From: Rhodoferax sp. WC2427
Lineage (GTDB): Bacteria; Pseudomonadota; Gammaproteobacteria; Burkholderiales; Burkholderiaceae_C
Assembly (NCBI RefSeq): GCF_040822085.1
Contig: NZ_CP162006.1
Coordinates: forward strand, 2,418,001-2,482,000
DNA length: 64,000 nucleotides
Reading direction: 5' to 3'
Position numbers and translations under genes: made by a program. Below the pieces are notes generated by a model. That model saw nothing but the letters and a program-made list of their open reading frames with translations, made no database searches and was not told where the DNA came from. This document shows, piece after piece, positions 47,159 through 58,114 of this stretch (the stretch's first letter is position 1; every line of letters starts with the position of its first letter).

Positions 47159-48670
47159 TTTGGCTTGGGTGGGCAGCTCGGCCCAGGCGCGCAGCACGGC
47201 GTAGCTACGCCAGGGTTTCCAGGCCTGGGATGCCGCCTCGGCGGCCAGGCTGGCCAGCCGCACATTCGGCGCCGTTTGCACGCCCAGGGCTTTGTGCAAG
47301 GCCACGTCGCCCGCCGGAAACGCATCCGGCCAGCGCAGGGCGCGCATGGCGATGTACTGGGCCGTCCAGTCGCCAATGCCGGGCAAGGCTTTGAGCGCGG
47401 CTATGGTGCTGTGCGCCGGGGCTCCGCCGTGCAGGGCGAGCTGGCCGCTGTCCACCGCGCGGGCCAGGGCCAGGATGGCGTTTTGCCGCTGTTTGACAAT
47501 GCCCAGCTGGCCCAGTGCGTCACCGGTCAGCGTGGCCAGCACAGCGGCGCTGGGAAACAGCCGGGTCAGCGCGGGCAGGGGCGTGGCGATGGGCTGGCCA
47601 AAGGTGTCTACCAGCCGCTGCGCCAGGGTGCGGGCCGCGGCCACGGTGATCTGCTGGCCCAGCACGGCGCGCACCGCCAGCTCAAAACCGTCCAGCGTGC
47701 CCGGGACGCGCAGGCCTGCGCTGTCGGGAAAGCGGTGTTGCAGCACGCGGTGGATGGCCTCGGGGTCGGCATCCAGGTCCAGCCAGGCGCGCACCCGGCG
47801 GACCAGCAATGGCAGCACGCCGTGCAGGCTGTCGCTGACCCGCAGCAGCACATGGTGGCGCGCGGGCACAAAATCCGCCTGCAGCCAGCCCGCATGGGTG
47901 GTGGCTCCAACTTTGATAGAAAAAGTGCGGCTTGCGCTTATGGAATCAGCGTGAGAAGCTATGAATTCAATAGCATTCACTTGCCGCTGGGCTAAAAATC
48001 GGCCCATGGCCGCGACATCAAACGGTGGGCGGTAACCAAGCTGGATGGCGTGGCCCTGCCCCCGTACGCTGCCCGCACCGCTGCGCCGCAGCTGCGAGGG
48101 ATTCAGCCCGTAGCGTTCCACAAACACGGTGTTGAAGCGGCGCACGCTGGCAAAGCCGCTGGCCAGTGCAATCTGCGCCACGGGCAGCTGGGTGTCGGCC
48201 AGCAGTTGCTTGGCGGTCAGCAGGCGGCGGGTTTGCAGGTACTGCAGCGGCGAGACGCCGAAATGGGTTTCGAATATACGCCGCAGATGCCGGTCGCTGA
48301 CACCCAGTCGGGCGGCCAGCCCGGGCAGGGCGCTGCCACCCTCGTCGCTCCAGGCTTCGGGCTCGTCCAGCATGCGGGCGGCCTGGTGGGCCAGGATGCT
48401 GGTGGCGTCTTGCACCGACCAGGCCAGCGTTTGCGGGGCGAGCTCGGGGCGGCAGCGCAGGCAGGGGCGGAATCCGGCACTTTCGGCCTGGGCGGGGTGG
48501 CTGAAGAACCGGCAGTTTTCGCGTCTGGGGGTTTTGACGGCGCAGACCGGGCGGCAGTAGATGCCGGTGGAGGTCACGCCGGTGAAAAAGCTACCGTCAA
48601 ACCGGGCATCCCGGGCCTGCAGGGCCAGGTAGCAGGCGCTGTTATCGGAGCTGATTTCGGTGGGTTGCAT
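47129..48670 (-). CDS. alkA: Ada-AlkA fusion: methylphosphotriester sensor plus 3-methyladenine glycosylase II
   Basis: 513-residue fusion. The N-terminal Ada zinc domain has C39, C43, C70 and C73 (GIYCRPVC and PCLRC), with C39 as expected methyl acceptor. An AraC-type HTH follows (about 110-195, ARLGVSDRHLRRIFETHFG). The C-terminal half is AlkA: an AlkA_N domain (about 210-320) and an HhH-GPD glycosylase (about 330-500) with GIGDWTAQYIAMRAL and the catalytic Asp in FPAGDVALHKA. It probably senses alkylation, activates its own operon and repairs bases. The AlkA_N domain includes an antisense repeat copy coding for NAIEFIASHADSISASRTF, and the last residues come from a second copy. Confidence 0.93.
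   Translation of the reverse strand: MQPTEISSDNSACYLALQARDARFDGSFFTGVTSTGIYCRPVCAVKTPRRENCRFFSHPAQAESAGFRPCLRCRPELAPQTLAWSVQDATSILAHQAARMLDEPEAWSDEGGSALPGLAARLGVSDRHLRRIFETHFGVSPLQYLQTRRLLTAKQLLADTQLPVAQIALASGFASVRRFNTVFVERYGLNPSQLRRSGAGSVRGQGHAIQLGYRPPFDVAAMGRFLAQRQVNAIEFIASHADSISASRTFSIKVGATTHAGWLQADFVPARHHVLLRVSDSLHGVLPLLVRRVRAWLDLDADPEAIHRVLQHRFPDSAGLRVPGTLDGFELAVRAVLGQQITVAAARTLAQRLVDTFGQPIATPLPALTRLFPSAAVLATLTGDALGQLGIVKQRQNAILALARAVDSGQLALHGGAPAHSTIAALKALPGIGDWTAQYIAMRALRWPDAFPAGDVALHKALGVQTAPNVRLASLAAEAASQAWKPWRSYAVLRAWAELPTQAKTTKTIATHA
47915..47974 (+). repeat. Dispersed repeat copy 10 (antisense inside alkA)
   Basis: GATAGAAAAAGTGCGGCTTG, CGCTTATGGAATCAGCG, TGAGAAGCTATGAATTCAATAGC. 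It lies opposite the alkA coding strand, so its TGA is read only as part of other codons. Confidence 0.75.
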
Positions 48671-48796
48671 GTCTGGATGGTACGCGAGGCCCGCAGGCAG
48701 AGTAGCCGTTTTCGGACCTGTGGACGGCATTGCGGACTTTGCGGTATTTCATGCGCCACGGCCAAGCTTGCCCGGAATCTCGGGGAAAATCGGGCC

Positions 48797-49678
48797 ATGT
48801 CACATCAAATCATGGAAGTCCCAGGCTCTGATTGGGAAGGGCGCCAGCCGGTGGAAGCGTTGACCGACACACTGGAGAGCGGCGGCGTACTGTATTTTCC
48901 GGCGCTGGCGTTTTCGCTCTCGCAACACGAGCTGCCGCTGCTGCGCCCCGGGCTGCGCGCCCCCAAATCGCGCAATATCAGCCAGCCCGCCCGCGGTGTG
49001 GTCAAAGGCGCCCAGGGTACGGTCGAGGAACTGCAGGCCCTGAGCAACATGATGCAGCGTTACCGCCACCAGGCGGTGCAACTGGTGCACGGCTTGTTTC
49101 CCCGCTACAGCGCCCATTTGCGGCTGGAGCCCACCAGCTACCGACCCACCGAGGTGGCCACGCGCACCCAGTCGTGGCGGGCGGACGACAAGCGGCTGCA
49201 TGTGGATGCGTTCCCATCGCGACCCAACCGGGGCGAGCGAATTTTGCGGGTGTTCAGCAACATCAACCCGCTCCAGCAGCCCCGGGTGTGGCGCGTGGGC
49301 GAGCCGTTCGAGTCCATGGCCCGGCAGTTTTTGCCCCTGATTCCGGGCTACCGGGCCTGGGAGGCGCACCTGCTGCGCGGCCTGGGCGTCACCAAGTCGC
49401 TGCGCAGCGAGTACGACCACATGATGCTGCAACTGCACGACCATTTGAAGCGCGACGCCAACTACCAAAAAAACGCGCCGCAAACCGTGGTCGAATTTGC
49501 CGCGGGCAGCACCTGGGTGTGCTTCTCTGACCAAACCTTGCACGCGGTGCTGGGCGGCCAATACATGATGGAGCAGACATTCTTCATGCCGCCCCAGCAC
49601 CAGTACCGGCCTGATCAAAGCCCGTTAGGCATATTGACCCGTTTGGCCGGACACCCTTTGCAGGGCGCACCGCTTTAA
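48797..49678 (+). CDS. kdoO: Kdo hydroxylase family 2-oxoglutarate/Fe(II) oxygenase
   Basis: 293-residue protein of the Kdo_hydroxy family, which oxidises Kdo in lipid A-core to Ko in Burkholderia and Yersinia. The iron ligands are visible as HVD in RLHVDAFPSRP and the distal His in TLHAVLGGQYMMEQT; SYRPTEVATRTQSWRADD and RSEYDHMMLQLHDHLK match the family. It has no signal peptide, as expected for a cytoplasmic enzyme acting on the LPS precursor. The ATG at 48797 is the first in the conserved frame. It is divergent from alkA and far from waaA in this window, but the pathway is shared. Confidence 0.87.
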   Translation: MSHQIMEVPGSDWEGRQPVEALTDTLESGGVLYFPALAFSLSQHELPLLRPGLRAPKSRNISQPARGVVKGAQGTVEELQALSNMMQRYRHQAVQLVHGLFPRYSAHLRLEPTSYRPTEVATRTQSWRADDKRLHVDAFPSRPNRGERILRVFSNINPLQQPRVWRVGEPFESMARQFLPLIPGYRAWEAHLLRGLGVTKSLRSEYDHMMLQLHDHLKRDANYQKNAPQTVVEFAAGSTWVCFSDQTLHAVLGGQYMMEQTFFMPPQHQYRPDQSPLGILTRLAGHPLQGAPL

Positions 49679-49729
49679 TGTGAAGCAACTTTCATGGCGC
49701 GGGGTGCTCTGCACCCGAGTCCTTGAGAG

Positions 49730-51889
49730 TTAGATCGACAACCCAGCGCCTTTGGCCGCCAGCAACACCAGGCTGTTGGCGGGCAGCGGAAAGATGTCTT
49801 TGCCCTTGCCCACCCAGCCGCCCAGGCCACGCGGGTGGGTGCTGTCCAGCACCACCTGCCACTGGCCAGCAGGCAGTAGAAAGGGGTCGACGGTGTTGCC
49901 TGCGTTGGCCAAGAGCAGCAGCGGGGCCTTGGCCTTGCCGGGTTTGCCGATCAGGCAGCCCAGAGCCCGGTATTGCGGGTCGCGCCAGGCATCGCCTTCC
50001 AAGGGTACGCCACTGCCGCGCAGCCACGACAGATCGGGCAGGCCCAGCACGTCGGCCACGCCGCTGTACCAGTGGTTGGCAAAGGGCAGGGCCTGGTGGC
50101 GCAAGGCGATCACGCGGCGGGTGAAGGCGATCAGGTCTTCGTCGGCGGCGGCCCAGTCGATCCAGGTGGTCGGGTTGTCCTGGCAATAGGGGTTGTTGTT
50201 GCCGCCCTGGGTATGGCCCAATTCATCGCCTGCGCACAACAGTGGCGTGCCTTGCGCTAGCAAAGTAGTAGCGAGCAGGGCACGTTGCAGGTTGCCGCGC
50301 AGGGTGATGACGAGTGGGTCGTCGCTGGGGCCTTCGGCACCGCAATTGAAATTGAGGTTGTGGCCGTGGCCGTCGCGGTTGTCTTCCAGGTTGGCCAGGT
50401 TGTGGCGTTCGTTGTAGCTGAGCAGGTCGCGCAGGGTAAAACCGTCGTGCGACACCACGTAGTTGACCGACTCGGCCGGGGCACGCTGGCGCGGCTGGTA
50501 CATGTCGCTGGAGCCGCACAGGCGCTGGGCCATGTCGGCACGGGTGTTGTCGGCCATCGGGGCACCCGAAGCGGCAGCGGTCTGGATCCAGAAGCCGCGC
50601 ATGCTGTCGCGGAAGTGGTCGTTCCATTCCAGCCAGCCGCGCGGAAAGCCACCGGTTTGGTAGCCGCCGGGGCCGATATCCCAGGGTTCGGCGACCATCT
50701 TCACCCGCGACAGCACCGGGTCTTGGGCCACCGCGGTGAAAAAGGCGCTCTTGCGGTCAAAACCGGTATCGGTGCGGCCCAGCACCGGTGCCAGGTCGAA
50801 ACGGAAGCCGTCCACGTGCATCTCGCCCACCCAGTAGCGCAGGCTGTCGAGCACCATTTGCAGCACCCGCGGCTCGCGCACGTCGATGGTGTTGCCGCAG
50901 CCGGAGTAGTTTTCGTAAAAGGCCGGGGCTTCGGGCGGCAGGCGGTAGTAGCTGGCGTTGTCCAGGCCGCGGAAACTGATGGTCGGGCCGCCGTCACCGG
51001 CTTCGGCCGTGTGGTTGTAGACCACATCCAGCAGCACTTCGAGCCCGGCAGCGTGCAAGGTTTTGACCATGGCGCGGAACTCGTCGCGGGGCGAGATGCC
51101 GTCCACTCCGCTGGCCAGGCGCGGGTCCACGGCGAAAAAACCCAGGGTGTTGTAGCCCCAGTAGTTGCTCAAGCCCATGCCGCTCAGGCGCTCTTCGCTG
51201 AGCGAATACTGCACGGGCAGCAGGCTGACGGCGGTAATGCCGAGCTGCTTCAGGTGGTTCACCGAGGCGGGGTGGGCCAGCCCGGCATAGGTGCCGCGCA
51301 GAGCGGGCGGGATGTTTTCATTGAGCTTGGAGAAGCCTTTGACGTGGCATTCGTAGAACACCGACTCGGCCAGCGGCACGCGCGGAGCCTGGTCGCCGGC
51401 CCAGTCGAACTGGTCGAAGGTGACGCGGGCCTTGAGCGCCAGTGCGGCGTTGTCACGGGTGTCCATGTGGCGCGGGTGCAGCCGGTCGCCCGCAAAATGC
51501 TCATCGCGCCATTCAAACTGGCCCACGATGTCGCGGGCGTAGGGGTCGAGCAGAAGCTTGGATGCATCAAAACGGTGCCCCCGGTCGGGCCGCCAGGGGC
51601 CATGGGCCCGCAAACCGTACACCAGACCGGGCTGGGCGCCCGGCAGGTAGCCATGCCACACGTCACTGGTGTGGGCAGGCAGCCGGAAGCGGGAAATCTC
51701 GTGCTGGCCACTGGGGTCAAAAATGCACACGTCCATGGCCTGGGCATGGGCAGAAAACACCGCGAAGTTGATGCCGGTGCCATCAAAGTTGGCACCCAGT
51801 GGCCAGGGCTGGCCGTCTTGCACTTGGAGCAGAGCGGGGCGGCCAGAAGGGACCACGGTAGGGGCAGGGGCAGTTGTCAGGCTTTCCAT
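49730..51889 (-). CDS. glgX: Glycogen debranching enzyme GlgX
   Basis: GH13 isoamylase-type enzyme that removes alpha-1,6 branches from glycogen trimmed by GlgP. The 719-residue protein has a CBM48-like N-terminus (about 20-120, [17 protein letters not shown]), the catalytic TIM barrel with the nucleophile Asp in [14 protein letters not shown], the Glu in [15 protein letters not shown] and [16 protein letters not shown], and a beta-sandwich tail. It starts inside the end of glgB (13-bp overlap) and is last in the glgP-glgB-glgX operon. Confidence 0.96.
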   Translation of the reverse strand: MESLTTAPAPTVVPSGRPALLQVQDGQPWPLGANFDGTGINFAVFSAHAQAMDVCIFDPSGQHEISRFRLPAHTSDVWHGYLPGAQPGLVYGLRAHGPWRPDRGHRFDASKLLLDPYARDIVGQFEWRDEHFAGDRLHPRHMDTRDNAALALKARVTFDQFDWAGDQAPRVPLAESVFYECHVKGFSKLNENIPPALRGTYAGLAHPASVNHLKQLGITAVSLLPVQYSLSEERLSGMGLSNYWGYNTLGFFAVDPRLASGVDGISPRDEFRAMVKTLHAAGLEVLLDVVYNHTAEAGDGGPTISFRGLDNASYYRLPPEAPAFYENYSGCGNTIDVREPRVLQMVLDSLRYWVGEMHVDGFRFDLAPVLGRTDTGFDRKSAFFTAVAQDPVLSRVKMVAEPWDIGPGGYQTGGFPRGWLEWNDHFRDSMRGFWIQTAAASGAPMADNTRADMAQRLCGSSDMYQPRQRAPAESVNYVVSHDGFTLRDLLSYNERHNLANLEDNRDGHGHNLNFNCGAEGPSDDPLVITLRGNLQRALLATTLLAQGTPLLCAGDELGHTQGGNNNPYCQDNPTTWIDWAAADEDLIAFTRRVIALRHQALPFANHWYSGVADVLGLPDLSWLRGSGVPLEGDAWRDPQYRALGCLIGKPGKAKAPLLLLANAGNTVDPFLLPAGQWQVVLDSTHPRGLGGWVGKGKDIFPLPANSLVLLAAKGAGLSI

Positions 51890-54051
51890 TCAAGCATCAC
51901 TGTGGCCAGGGGAGGCAGGTTGAGCACTACGGAATACGGTTTACCGTGCATGGACACTGCCTCAGCAGAAGCCGTGCCAAGTGGCGTACCGACGTTGCTG
52001 CCGCCGTAGTGCGCCGAGTCGGTATTGAGCTTTTCGTAGTATGTACCAGCTTGCGGTACACCAAGTCGGTATCCATTCCAGACATTGGGGGTAAAGTTGC
52101 ACACCACCACGATGAAGCTGGTGTCCTCTACGCCCCGGCGGATGAAGCTGATGACCGAGCGCTCGGTATCGTTGTGCTCGATCCACTCGAAACCGGCGGG
52201 TTCAAAGTCTTGCTGGTACAGCGCTGGCGTGTTGCGGTAGAGCTGGTTCAGGTCGCGCACCAGCAACTGCATGCCGGCGTGGGGCGCCTGTTCCAGCAGA
52301 TGCCAGTCCAGGCTTTGGTCGAAGTTCCATTCGCGGTCTTGCGCAAACTCGCAACCCATGAACAGCAGTTTCTTGCCGGGGTGGCCAAACATGTAGCCCA
52401 TGAAGGCGCGCAGATTGGCAAATTGCTGCCAGCGGTCGCCGGGCATCTTGTTCAGAAGCGAGCCCTTGCCGTGCACCACTTCGTCGTGCGAGATCGGCAG
52501 CACGAAGTTTTCGGTGAAGGCGTACACCAGGCTGAAGCTGATTTCGCCCTGGTGGTGCTTGCGGTAAATGGGGTCGCGCTCCATGTAGGCCAGGGTGTCG
52601 TGCATCCAACCCATGTTCCATTTGTAGTGAAAACCCAGGCCTCCGGCATAGGTGGGGCGCGAGACCGACGGGAAAGCGGTGGATTCTTCGGCCAGGGTAA
52701 TGGCCTGCGGGCGTTCGCCACCCACCACCTCGTTCATGCGCTTCAGGAAGGCGATGGTTTCCAGGTTTTCGCGGCCACCGTGCACGTTGGGAATCCATTC
52801 CCCGGCCTTGCGGCTGTAGTCGCGGTAGAGCATGGAGGCCACGGCGTCCACGCGCAGACCATCCACGCCAAAGCGCTCCAGCCAGTACAGGCCGTTGCCC
52901 ACCAGGAAGTTGCTGACTTCGGTGCGGCCCAGGTTGTAGATGAGCGTGTTCCAGTCGTTGTGGAAGCCCTCGCGCGGGTCGGCGTATTCGTACAGGTGCG
53001 TGCCGTCGAAATTGCCCAGGCCGTGCGCGTCGGTGGGGAAGTGGGCAGGCACCCAGTCCAGGATCATGCCCACACCTTCGGCGTGGCAGCGCGCCACGAA
53101 GCGCGCAAAACCGGCGGCATCGCCAAACCGGGAGGTCGGCGCATACATGCCGACCGGCTGGTAGCCCCAGGAGCCGTCAAACGGGTGTTCGCTGATGGGC
53201 AGCAACTCGATATGGGTGAATCCCATGTCGCGGGCGTAGGGCAGCAAGGTGTCGCCAAGTTCGTCCCAGTCCAGCCACTGGTTGCCTTCCTTGCGGCGCC
53301 AGGAACCCAGATGCACCTCGTAGATGCTGATCGGCGCATTCAGCGCATTGGCTTGCTTGCGTGCGGCCGATGGCGGTACAAACGGTGGCAGCTTGGCCAC
53401 CACGCTGGCGGTCGCGGGGCGCAATTCGGCCTGCAGGGCGTAGGGGTCGGAGCGGGCGGGCAGCAGTTCGCCGCTTCCAGACAGGATTTCGTATTTGTAC
53501 TTGGCGCCCACTTGCACGCCGGGCAGGAACAGCTCCCACACGCCGCATTCGCGCCGCAGGCGCATCGGGTGGCAGCGACCATCCCAGAAGTTGAAGTCGC
53601 CGACCACACTGACGCGGCTGGCATTGGGCGCCCAGACGGCAAACCGGGTGCCCGCCACGCCTTCCATGGTGGTAGGTTGTGCGCCCAGCACCTCATAGGG
53701 GCGCAAATGGGTGCCTTCGCCCAGCAGCCACACATCCATTTCGCCCAACACGGTGGGGAAGCGGTAGGGGTCGTCGATGGTGGCGCTGTGGCCATCCGCC
53801 CACTGGACCCGCAGGCGGTAGGCAGCACCGGGCGCCAGCGTGACGTCGCCCTCAAAGAAACCCGCCTCGTCCTGCAGGGCCAGCGGCCCCAGCACCGAAC
53901 CCTTGGCGGACTCCACCACCACGCTTTGCGCGCCAGGCAAGAAGCATCGTACCGAGGTAAGGCCCGTGGCCTGCGCGTGCGGGCCAAGTACCGCAAATGG
54001 GTCTCCGTGGCGGGCGCCACAAATCATTTCAACATCAGGGGCGTGCAGCAT
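51877..54051 (-). CDS. glgB: 1,4-alpha-glucan branching enzyme GlgB
   Basis: Creates alpha-1,6 branches in glycogen. The 724-residue protein has a partial N1 domain (about 10-95), a CBM48 (about 110-215, [21 protein letters not shown]) and the GH13 barrel with the nucleophile Asp in [12 protein letters not shown], the Glu in [10 protein letters not shown] and the Asp in [10 protein letters not shown]. It is of the long form typical of proteobacteria. The 72-bp gap to glgP has no clear terminator, so it is probably co-transcribed. Its end overlaps glgX. Confidence 0.97.
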   Translation of the reverse strand: MLHAPDVEMICGARHGDPFAVLGPHAQATGLTSVRCFLPGAQSVVVESAKGSVLGPLALQDEAGFFEGDVTLAPGAAYRLRVQWADGHSATIDDPYRFPTVLGEMDVWLLGEGTHLRPYEVLGAQPTTMEGVAGTRFAVWAPNASRVSVVGDFNFWDGRCHPMRLRRECGVWELFLPGVQVGAKYKYEILSGSGELLPARSDPYALQAELRPATASVVAKLPPFVPPSAARKQANALNAPISIYEVHLGSWRRKEGNQWLDWDELGDTLLPYARDMGFTHIELLPISEHPFDGSWGYQPVGMYAPTSRFGDAAGFARFVARCHAEGVGMILDWVPAHFPTDAHGLGNFDGTHLYEYADPREGFHNDWNTLIYNLGRTEVSNFLVGNGLYWLERFGVDGLRVDAVASMLYRDYSRKAGEWIPNVHGGRENLETIAFLKRMNEVVGGERPQAITLAEESTAFPSVSRPTYAGGLGFHYKWNMGWMHDTLAYMERDPIYRKHHQGEISFSLVYAFTENFVLPISHDEVVHGKGSLLNKMPGDRWQQFANLRAFMGYMFGHPGKKLLFMGCEFAQDREWNFDQSLDWHLLEQAPHAGMQLLVRDLNQLYRNTPALYQQDFEPAGFEWIEHNDTERSVISFIRRGVEDTSFIVVVCNFTPNVWNGYRLGVPQAGTYYEKLNTDSAHYGGSNVGTPLGTASAEAVSMHGKPYSVVLNLPPLATVMLEWKA

Positions 54052-54123
54052 AAGAACCGATCTAGAGTGGGTTTACATGGAGGGAATCGCGCTATTGCGG
54101 TGTTGTCTGTCACCGCATTTCTT

Positions 54124-56565
54124 TTACAGCGCGTTCGGAGCGTCTGCCGCGATATGCCAGATTTGCTGGGCGTATTCGCGGATGGTGCGGTCGGAGGAGA
54201 ACACCCCCATACCCGCCACATTGGTGATGGCCTTGGCGCACCAGGCGGACGGCTTGCGGTACAGGTCGTCCACCTGGGATTGGGTGGCCACGTAGGATGC
54301 GTAGTCGGCCAGCAGCAGGTAGTGGTCACCGCCCCACAGCATCGAGTCCACCAATGCGCGGTAACGGCCCGGCTCGTCGGGCGAGAACTGGCCACCTGAG
54401 ATCGCGTCCAGCACCTCCTTGAGAGCCGGTGTGCTGTCGTAGTAGCGCATGGGCTGGTAGCCATGCTGCTTCAAAGCCTGCACTTCGGGGGTTTTCAGGC
54501 CAAAGATGAAGATGTTGTCATCGCCCACGTTCTGGCGGATCTCAATGTTGGCGCCGTCGTCGGTGCCGATGGTCAGCGCGCCATTCAAGGCCAGCTTCAT
54601 GTTGCCGGTACCCGAAGCTTCGGTGCCTGCGGTGGAAATCTGCTCGGACAAGTCCGCACCCGGCATGATGATTTCGGCCACCGACACGCCATAGTTGGGC
54701 ATGAACACCAGTTTGAGCTTGTCGCCAATGCGGGGGTCGTTGTTGATGACGCTGCCCACATCGTGGATCAGGCGGATGATGGACTTGGCGGTGACATAAC
54801 TGGAGGCGGCCTTGCCCGCAAAAATCACGGTACGTGGCACCCAGTCTGCTGTTGGATTGGCCAGAATGGCCTGGTACCGGGTAACTACGTGTAAAACATT
54901 CAGCAGCTGGCGCTTGTATTCGTGGATCCGTTTCACTTGCACGTCAAACAAGCTATCGGGGCTGACCTTGATGCCGGTGCTCTTTTCGATGGCATTGGCC
55001 AGGCGTACCTTGTTGGCCCGCTTGACTTCCATGAAAGCCTTTTGGAAAGCCGCGTCGTCTTTTTTGGCCTTGAGCTTTTGCAACTGGTCCAGGTCCAGGC
55101 GCCAGCCCTTGCCCAGGGTGCTGTCGAGCAGATTCGACAGGCCTGGATTGGCCTGGGCCAGCCACCGGCGTGGGGTTACGCCATTGGTCATGTTGGTGAA
55201 CCGGTCCGGCCAGATGGCGGCGAAGTCGGCAAAAATGGTTTGCACCAGCAGCTCGGAGTGCAGGGCCGACACGCCGTTGACCTTGTGGCTGCCGACGATG
55301 GACAGGTTGGCCATGCGCACGCGGCGCTCGCCTTGCTCGTCGATCAGCGACAGGCGCGCCAGGAACGCGTTGTCGCCGGGGCGGTGCTGGGCCGCCATTT
55401 CCAGAAACTCCTTGTTGATGCGGAAGATGATTTCCAGGTGGCGCGGCAGCACATGCTGCATCAGGCCCACGGGCCAGGTTTCCAGCGCCTCGGGCATCAG
55501 GGTGTGGTTGGTGTACGAGAAGGTCTTGCAGCAGATCGCCCAGGCTTTGTCCCAGGGCATGCCATGCTCGTCGCACAACACCCGCACCAGTTCGGCTACG
55601 CCGATGGCGGGATGGGTGTCGTTTAAATGGATGGCCACGTGCTCGGCCAGGTTGTCCAGCGAGGGGTGTTCACGCAGATGGCGCACCACCAGATCCTGGA
55701 CCGACGCGGACACGAAGAAATACTCCTGCTTCAGGCGCAGTTCGCGCCCGGCGGGTGTGCTGTCGTTGGGGTAGAGCACCCAGGAGATGTTCTCGTACTC
55801 GTTTTTCATGCTTGCCGCACGGGCGTAATCGCCGGTATTGAAAGCGTTCAGGTCGATGTGGGCAGGCGCAACCGCCTTCCACAGGCGCAGAGTGCTGACC
55901 TTGTCGGTGCCGTGGCCGGGAACCACCATGTCATAGGCCTTGGCGGCGACTTCACCGGCGTTGCGCCAAATGGGCGTGCCGTCGACATGCTCGACCCAGC
56001 CGCCAAAGCGCACGGGGTAGCTGATGTCGGCACGGGGAAACTCCCAGGGCGTGCCGTTTTCCAGCCAGGGATCGGGGTATTCCATTTGCGCACCGTTCTG
56101 GATGTCTTGCGCAAACATGCCATATTCGTAGCGGATACCGTAGCCAAAGGAGGGCAGACCCACAGTGGCCATGGAATCCAGAAAGCAGGCCGCCAGACGG
56201 CCCAGGCCACCATTGCCCAATGCGGCATCGGGTTCGCGGTCCGCTACGGTCTCCAGGGTTTGGGCAAATTTTTGCAGGCCGGCCGCGGCTTCGCCACGGA
56301 TGTCCAGCGCGCCCAGCGCATTGGACAGGGTGCGGCCCATCAAAAATTCCATCGACAAATAGACCACACGCCGGGCTTTGGCGGCATGGTCGCGGGCCTG
56401 GGTTTGGACCCAACGTTGGGACAATTGCTGGCGTGCCACTTGCGACACGGCCAGCATCAAATCATGGGGGGTGGCTTCTGCGGGGCTGACACCGACCGTG
56501 TCCAGCAAATGTTGCTCGATGCTGGCTTGAATGGAGGTGGCAGTAGGGGCGATACGCTGGGTCAC
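54124..56565 (-). CDS. glgP: Glycogen/starch/alpha-glucan phosphorylase GlgP
   Basis: PLP enzyme that phosphorolyses glycogen to glucose-1-phosphate. About 813 residues, with ALGNGGLGRLAACFLDS, KRIHEYKRQLLN and the PLP-lysine motif EASGTGNMKLALNGAL near the C-terminus. GTG 56565 was preferred to GTG 56592 because AAAGGA sits seven bases ahead of it. First gene of the glgP-glgB-glgX operon, divergent from glgC, with a LacI-type operator candidate at 56633. Confidence 0.96.
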   Translation of the reverse strand: MTQRIAPTATSIQASIEQHLLDTVGVSPAEATPHDLMLAVSQVARQQLSQRWVQTQARDHAAKARRVVYLSMEFLMGRTLSNALGALDIRGEAAAGLQKFAQTLETVADREPDAALGNGGLGRLAACFLDSMATVGLPSFGYGIRYEYGMFAQDIQNGAQMEYPDPWLENGTPWEFPRADISYPVRFGGWVEHVDGTPIWRNAGEVAAKAYDMVVPGHGTDKVSTLRLWKAVAPAHIDLNAFNTGDYARAASMKNEYENISWVLYPNDSTPAGRELRLKQEYFFVSASVQDLVVRHLREHPSLDNLAEHVAIHLNDTHPAIGVAELVRVLCDEHGMPWDKAWAICCKTFSYTNHTLMPEALETWPVGLMQHVLPRHLEIIFRINKEFLEMAAQHRPGDNAFLARLSLIDEQGERRVRMANLSIVGSHKVNGVSALHSELLVQTIFADFAAIWPDRFTNMTNGVTPRRWLAQANPGLSNLLDSTLGKGWRLDLDQLQKLKAKKDDAAFQKAFMEVKRANKVRLANAIEKSTGIKVSPDSLFDVQVKRIHEYKRQLLNVLHVVTRYQAILANPTADWVPRTVIFAGKAASSYVTAKSIIRLIHDVGSVINNDPRIGDKLKLVFMPNYGVSVAEIIMPGADLSEQISTAGTEASGTGNMKLALNGALTIGTDDGANIEIRQNVGDDNIFIFGLKTPEVQALKQHGYQPMRYYDSTPALKEVLDAISGGQFSPDEPGRYRALVDSMLWGGDHYLLLADYASYVATQSQVDDLYRKPSAWCAKAITNVAGMGVFSSDRTIREYAQQIWHIAADAPNAL

Positions 56566-56632
56566 AGGGGCATCCTTTATGTGGGTTGGCACAAGCCGGA
56601 ATCCGATGTTCGGATGGCTTTTTTTCTAGTCT

Positions 56633-56648
56633 AAGCGCTTTGAATGCG
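56633..56648 (-). promoter_or_regulatory. Operator candidate between glgP and glgC
   Basis: AAGCGCTTTGAATGCG, matching the site ahead of the GH13/malQ pair (AAGCGCTTTGAATACG). It lies about 68 bp upstream of the glgP start and about 200 bp from glgC. Both sites have the same orientation relative to the downstream minus-strand gene. Confidence 0.55.
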
Positions 56649-56845
56649 GGTACACCGCTTATTTTGAGAATTCTCGCACGAGGTAACCAGCCGGTAACTG
56701 TTTTTTAAATCCTCGGATTAAGATGCTGGCGTTAACCAAAAACCCGGTCAACAATTAGCCCAGGAATTGCGCCAGTTTCCCCGTTCGCCCACAAGGTATG
56801 CAGGGGCCGACCCGCAAATCCTAATCCCTTCTCTGGAGACAAAAA

Positions 56846-58114
56846 ATGCAGCAAAACAACTTAGCGCTCGGACTGGACCTGCCCAAACGGGCGATTGCAC
56901 TGGTACTTGCCGGTGGACGTGGCAGCCGATTGATGAACCTGACGGACCGCCGTGCCAAACCCGCGGTGTATTTTGGCGGCAAGTTCCGCATCGTTGACTT
57001 TGCGCTGTCCAACTGTTTGAACTCTGGTATCCGCCGCATTGGTGTTATTACCCAGTACAAATCGCATAGTTTGTTGCGCCATATGCAGCGCGGCTGGGCA
57101 TTTTTGAAAAACGAGATGAACGAGTTTGTCGATCTGTTGCCCGCACAGCAACGCAACGACAACGAAAACTGGTACCGGGGCACGGCCGATGCGGTCTACC
57201 AGAACCACGACATCCTGGAGAGCTACGGAGCCGACTACATCGTGGTGTTGGCAGGCGACCACATCTACAAAATGAATTACGCGCTGATGCTGGCCGACCA
57301 CGTAGCCCAGGGGCGTGAATGCACGGTGGGTTGCATCGCCGTGCCACGTTCGGAGGCCACCGCTTTCGGGGTCATGGCCATCGACGACAACCGGCTGATC
57401 ACCGAATTCCTGGAAAAACCCGCCGACCCGCCCTCCATGCCCGGCAACCCCGACATGTCGCTGGCCAGCATGGGCATCTACATCTTCAACGCCGCCTTCC
57501 TGTATGCCGAGCTCGAACGCGACATGGCCGATCCGACGTCCAGCCACGACTTTGGCAAGGACATCATCCCCCGCGCGGTGCGCAACGGCCTGGCCACCGC
57601 CCACCCGTTCTCCATGAGCTGCGTACCCAATGCGGCCGAAGACGAGCCGTACTGGCGCGATGTCGGCACGATTGACGCGTACTGGGATGCCAATATCGAC
57701 CTGACCGCCACCGAGCCCAAGCTCAACCTGTACGACACCCACTGGCCGATCTGGACCTACCAGGCCCAGCTGCCGCCAGCCAAGTTTGTCCACAACACCG
57801 ACGACCGACGCGGCATGGCCATCGAGTCGATGGTATCGGGTGGCTGCATTGTGTCGGGCAGCGTGCACCGCTCGGTGCTGTTCTCCAGCGTCAGGGTGCA
57901 TTCGTATTCCGATGTCAAATGGTCGGTGCTCCTGCCCGATGTACAGATTGGCCGTGGCGCACGCATCAACCGTGCCGTGATCGACCGCGGCTGCGTCATT
58001 CCCGACGGCATGGTGATCGGCGAAGACGCGGCATTGGACGCCGAGCGCTTCCACCGCAGTGAAAACGGCATCACGCTGGTCACCTCGGCCATGCTCAAAA
58101 AGCTGGCGGGATGA
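56846..58114 (+). CDS. glgC: Glucose-1-phosphate adenylyltransferase GlgC
   Basis: Makes ADP-glucose, the committed step of glycogen synthesis. The 422-residue protein has the nucleotide loop [46 protein letters not shown], the substrate-binding FLEKP and a C-terminal left-handed beta-helix. The N-terminal basic segment for allosteric effectors (LPKRAIALV) is present. Its stop overlaps the glgA ATG by four bases. Confidence 0.97.
   Translation: MQQNNLALGLDLPKRAIALVLAGGRGSRLMNLTDRRAKPAVYFGGKFRIVDFALSNCLNSGIRRIGVITQYKSHSLLRHMQRGWAFLKNEMNEFVDLLPAQQRNDNENWYRGTADAVYQNHDILESYGADYIVVLAGDHIYKMNYALMLADHVAQGRECTVGCIAVPRSEATAFGVMAIDDNRLITEFLEKPADPPSMPGNPDMSLASMGIYIFNAAFLYAELERDMADPTSSHDFGKDIIPRAVRNGLATAHPFSMSCVPNAAEDEPYWRDVGTIDAYWDANIDLTATEPKLNLYDTHWPIWTYQAQLPPAKFVHNTDDRRGMAIESMVSGGCIVSGSVHRSVLFSSVRVHSYSDVKWSVLLPDVQIGRGARINRAVIDRGCVIPDGMVIGEDAALDAERFHRSENGITLVTSAMLKKLAG

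Noticed and set aside
50249..50276. Possible further repeat copy in glgX (GCGCTAGCAAAGTAGTAGCG)
   Set aside because: It codes for a conserved [12 protein letters not shown] segment found in GlgX generally, and only part of the tail matches.
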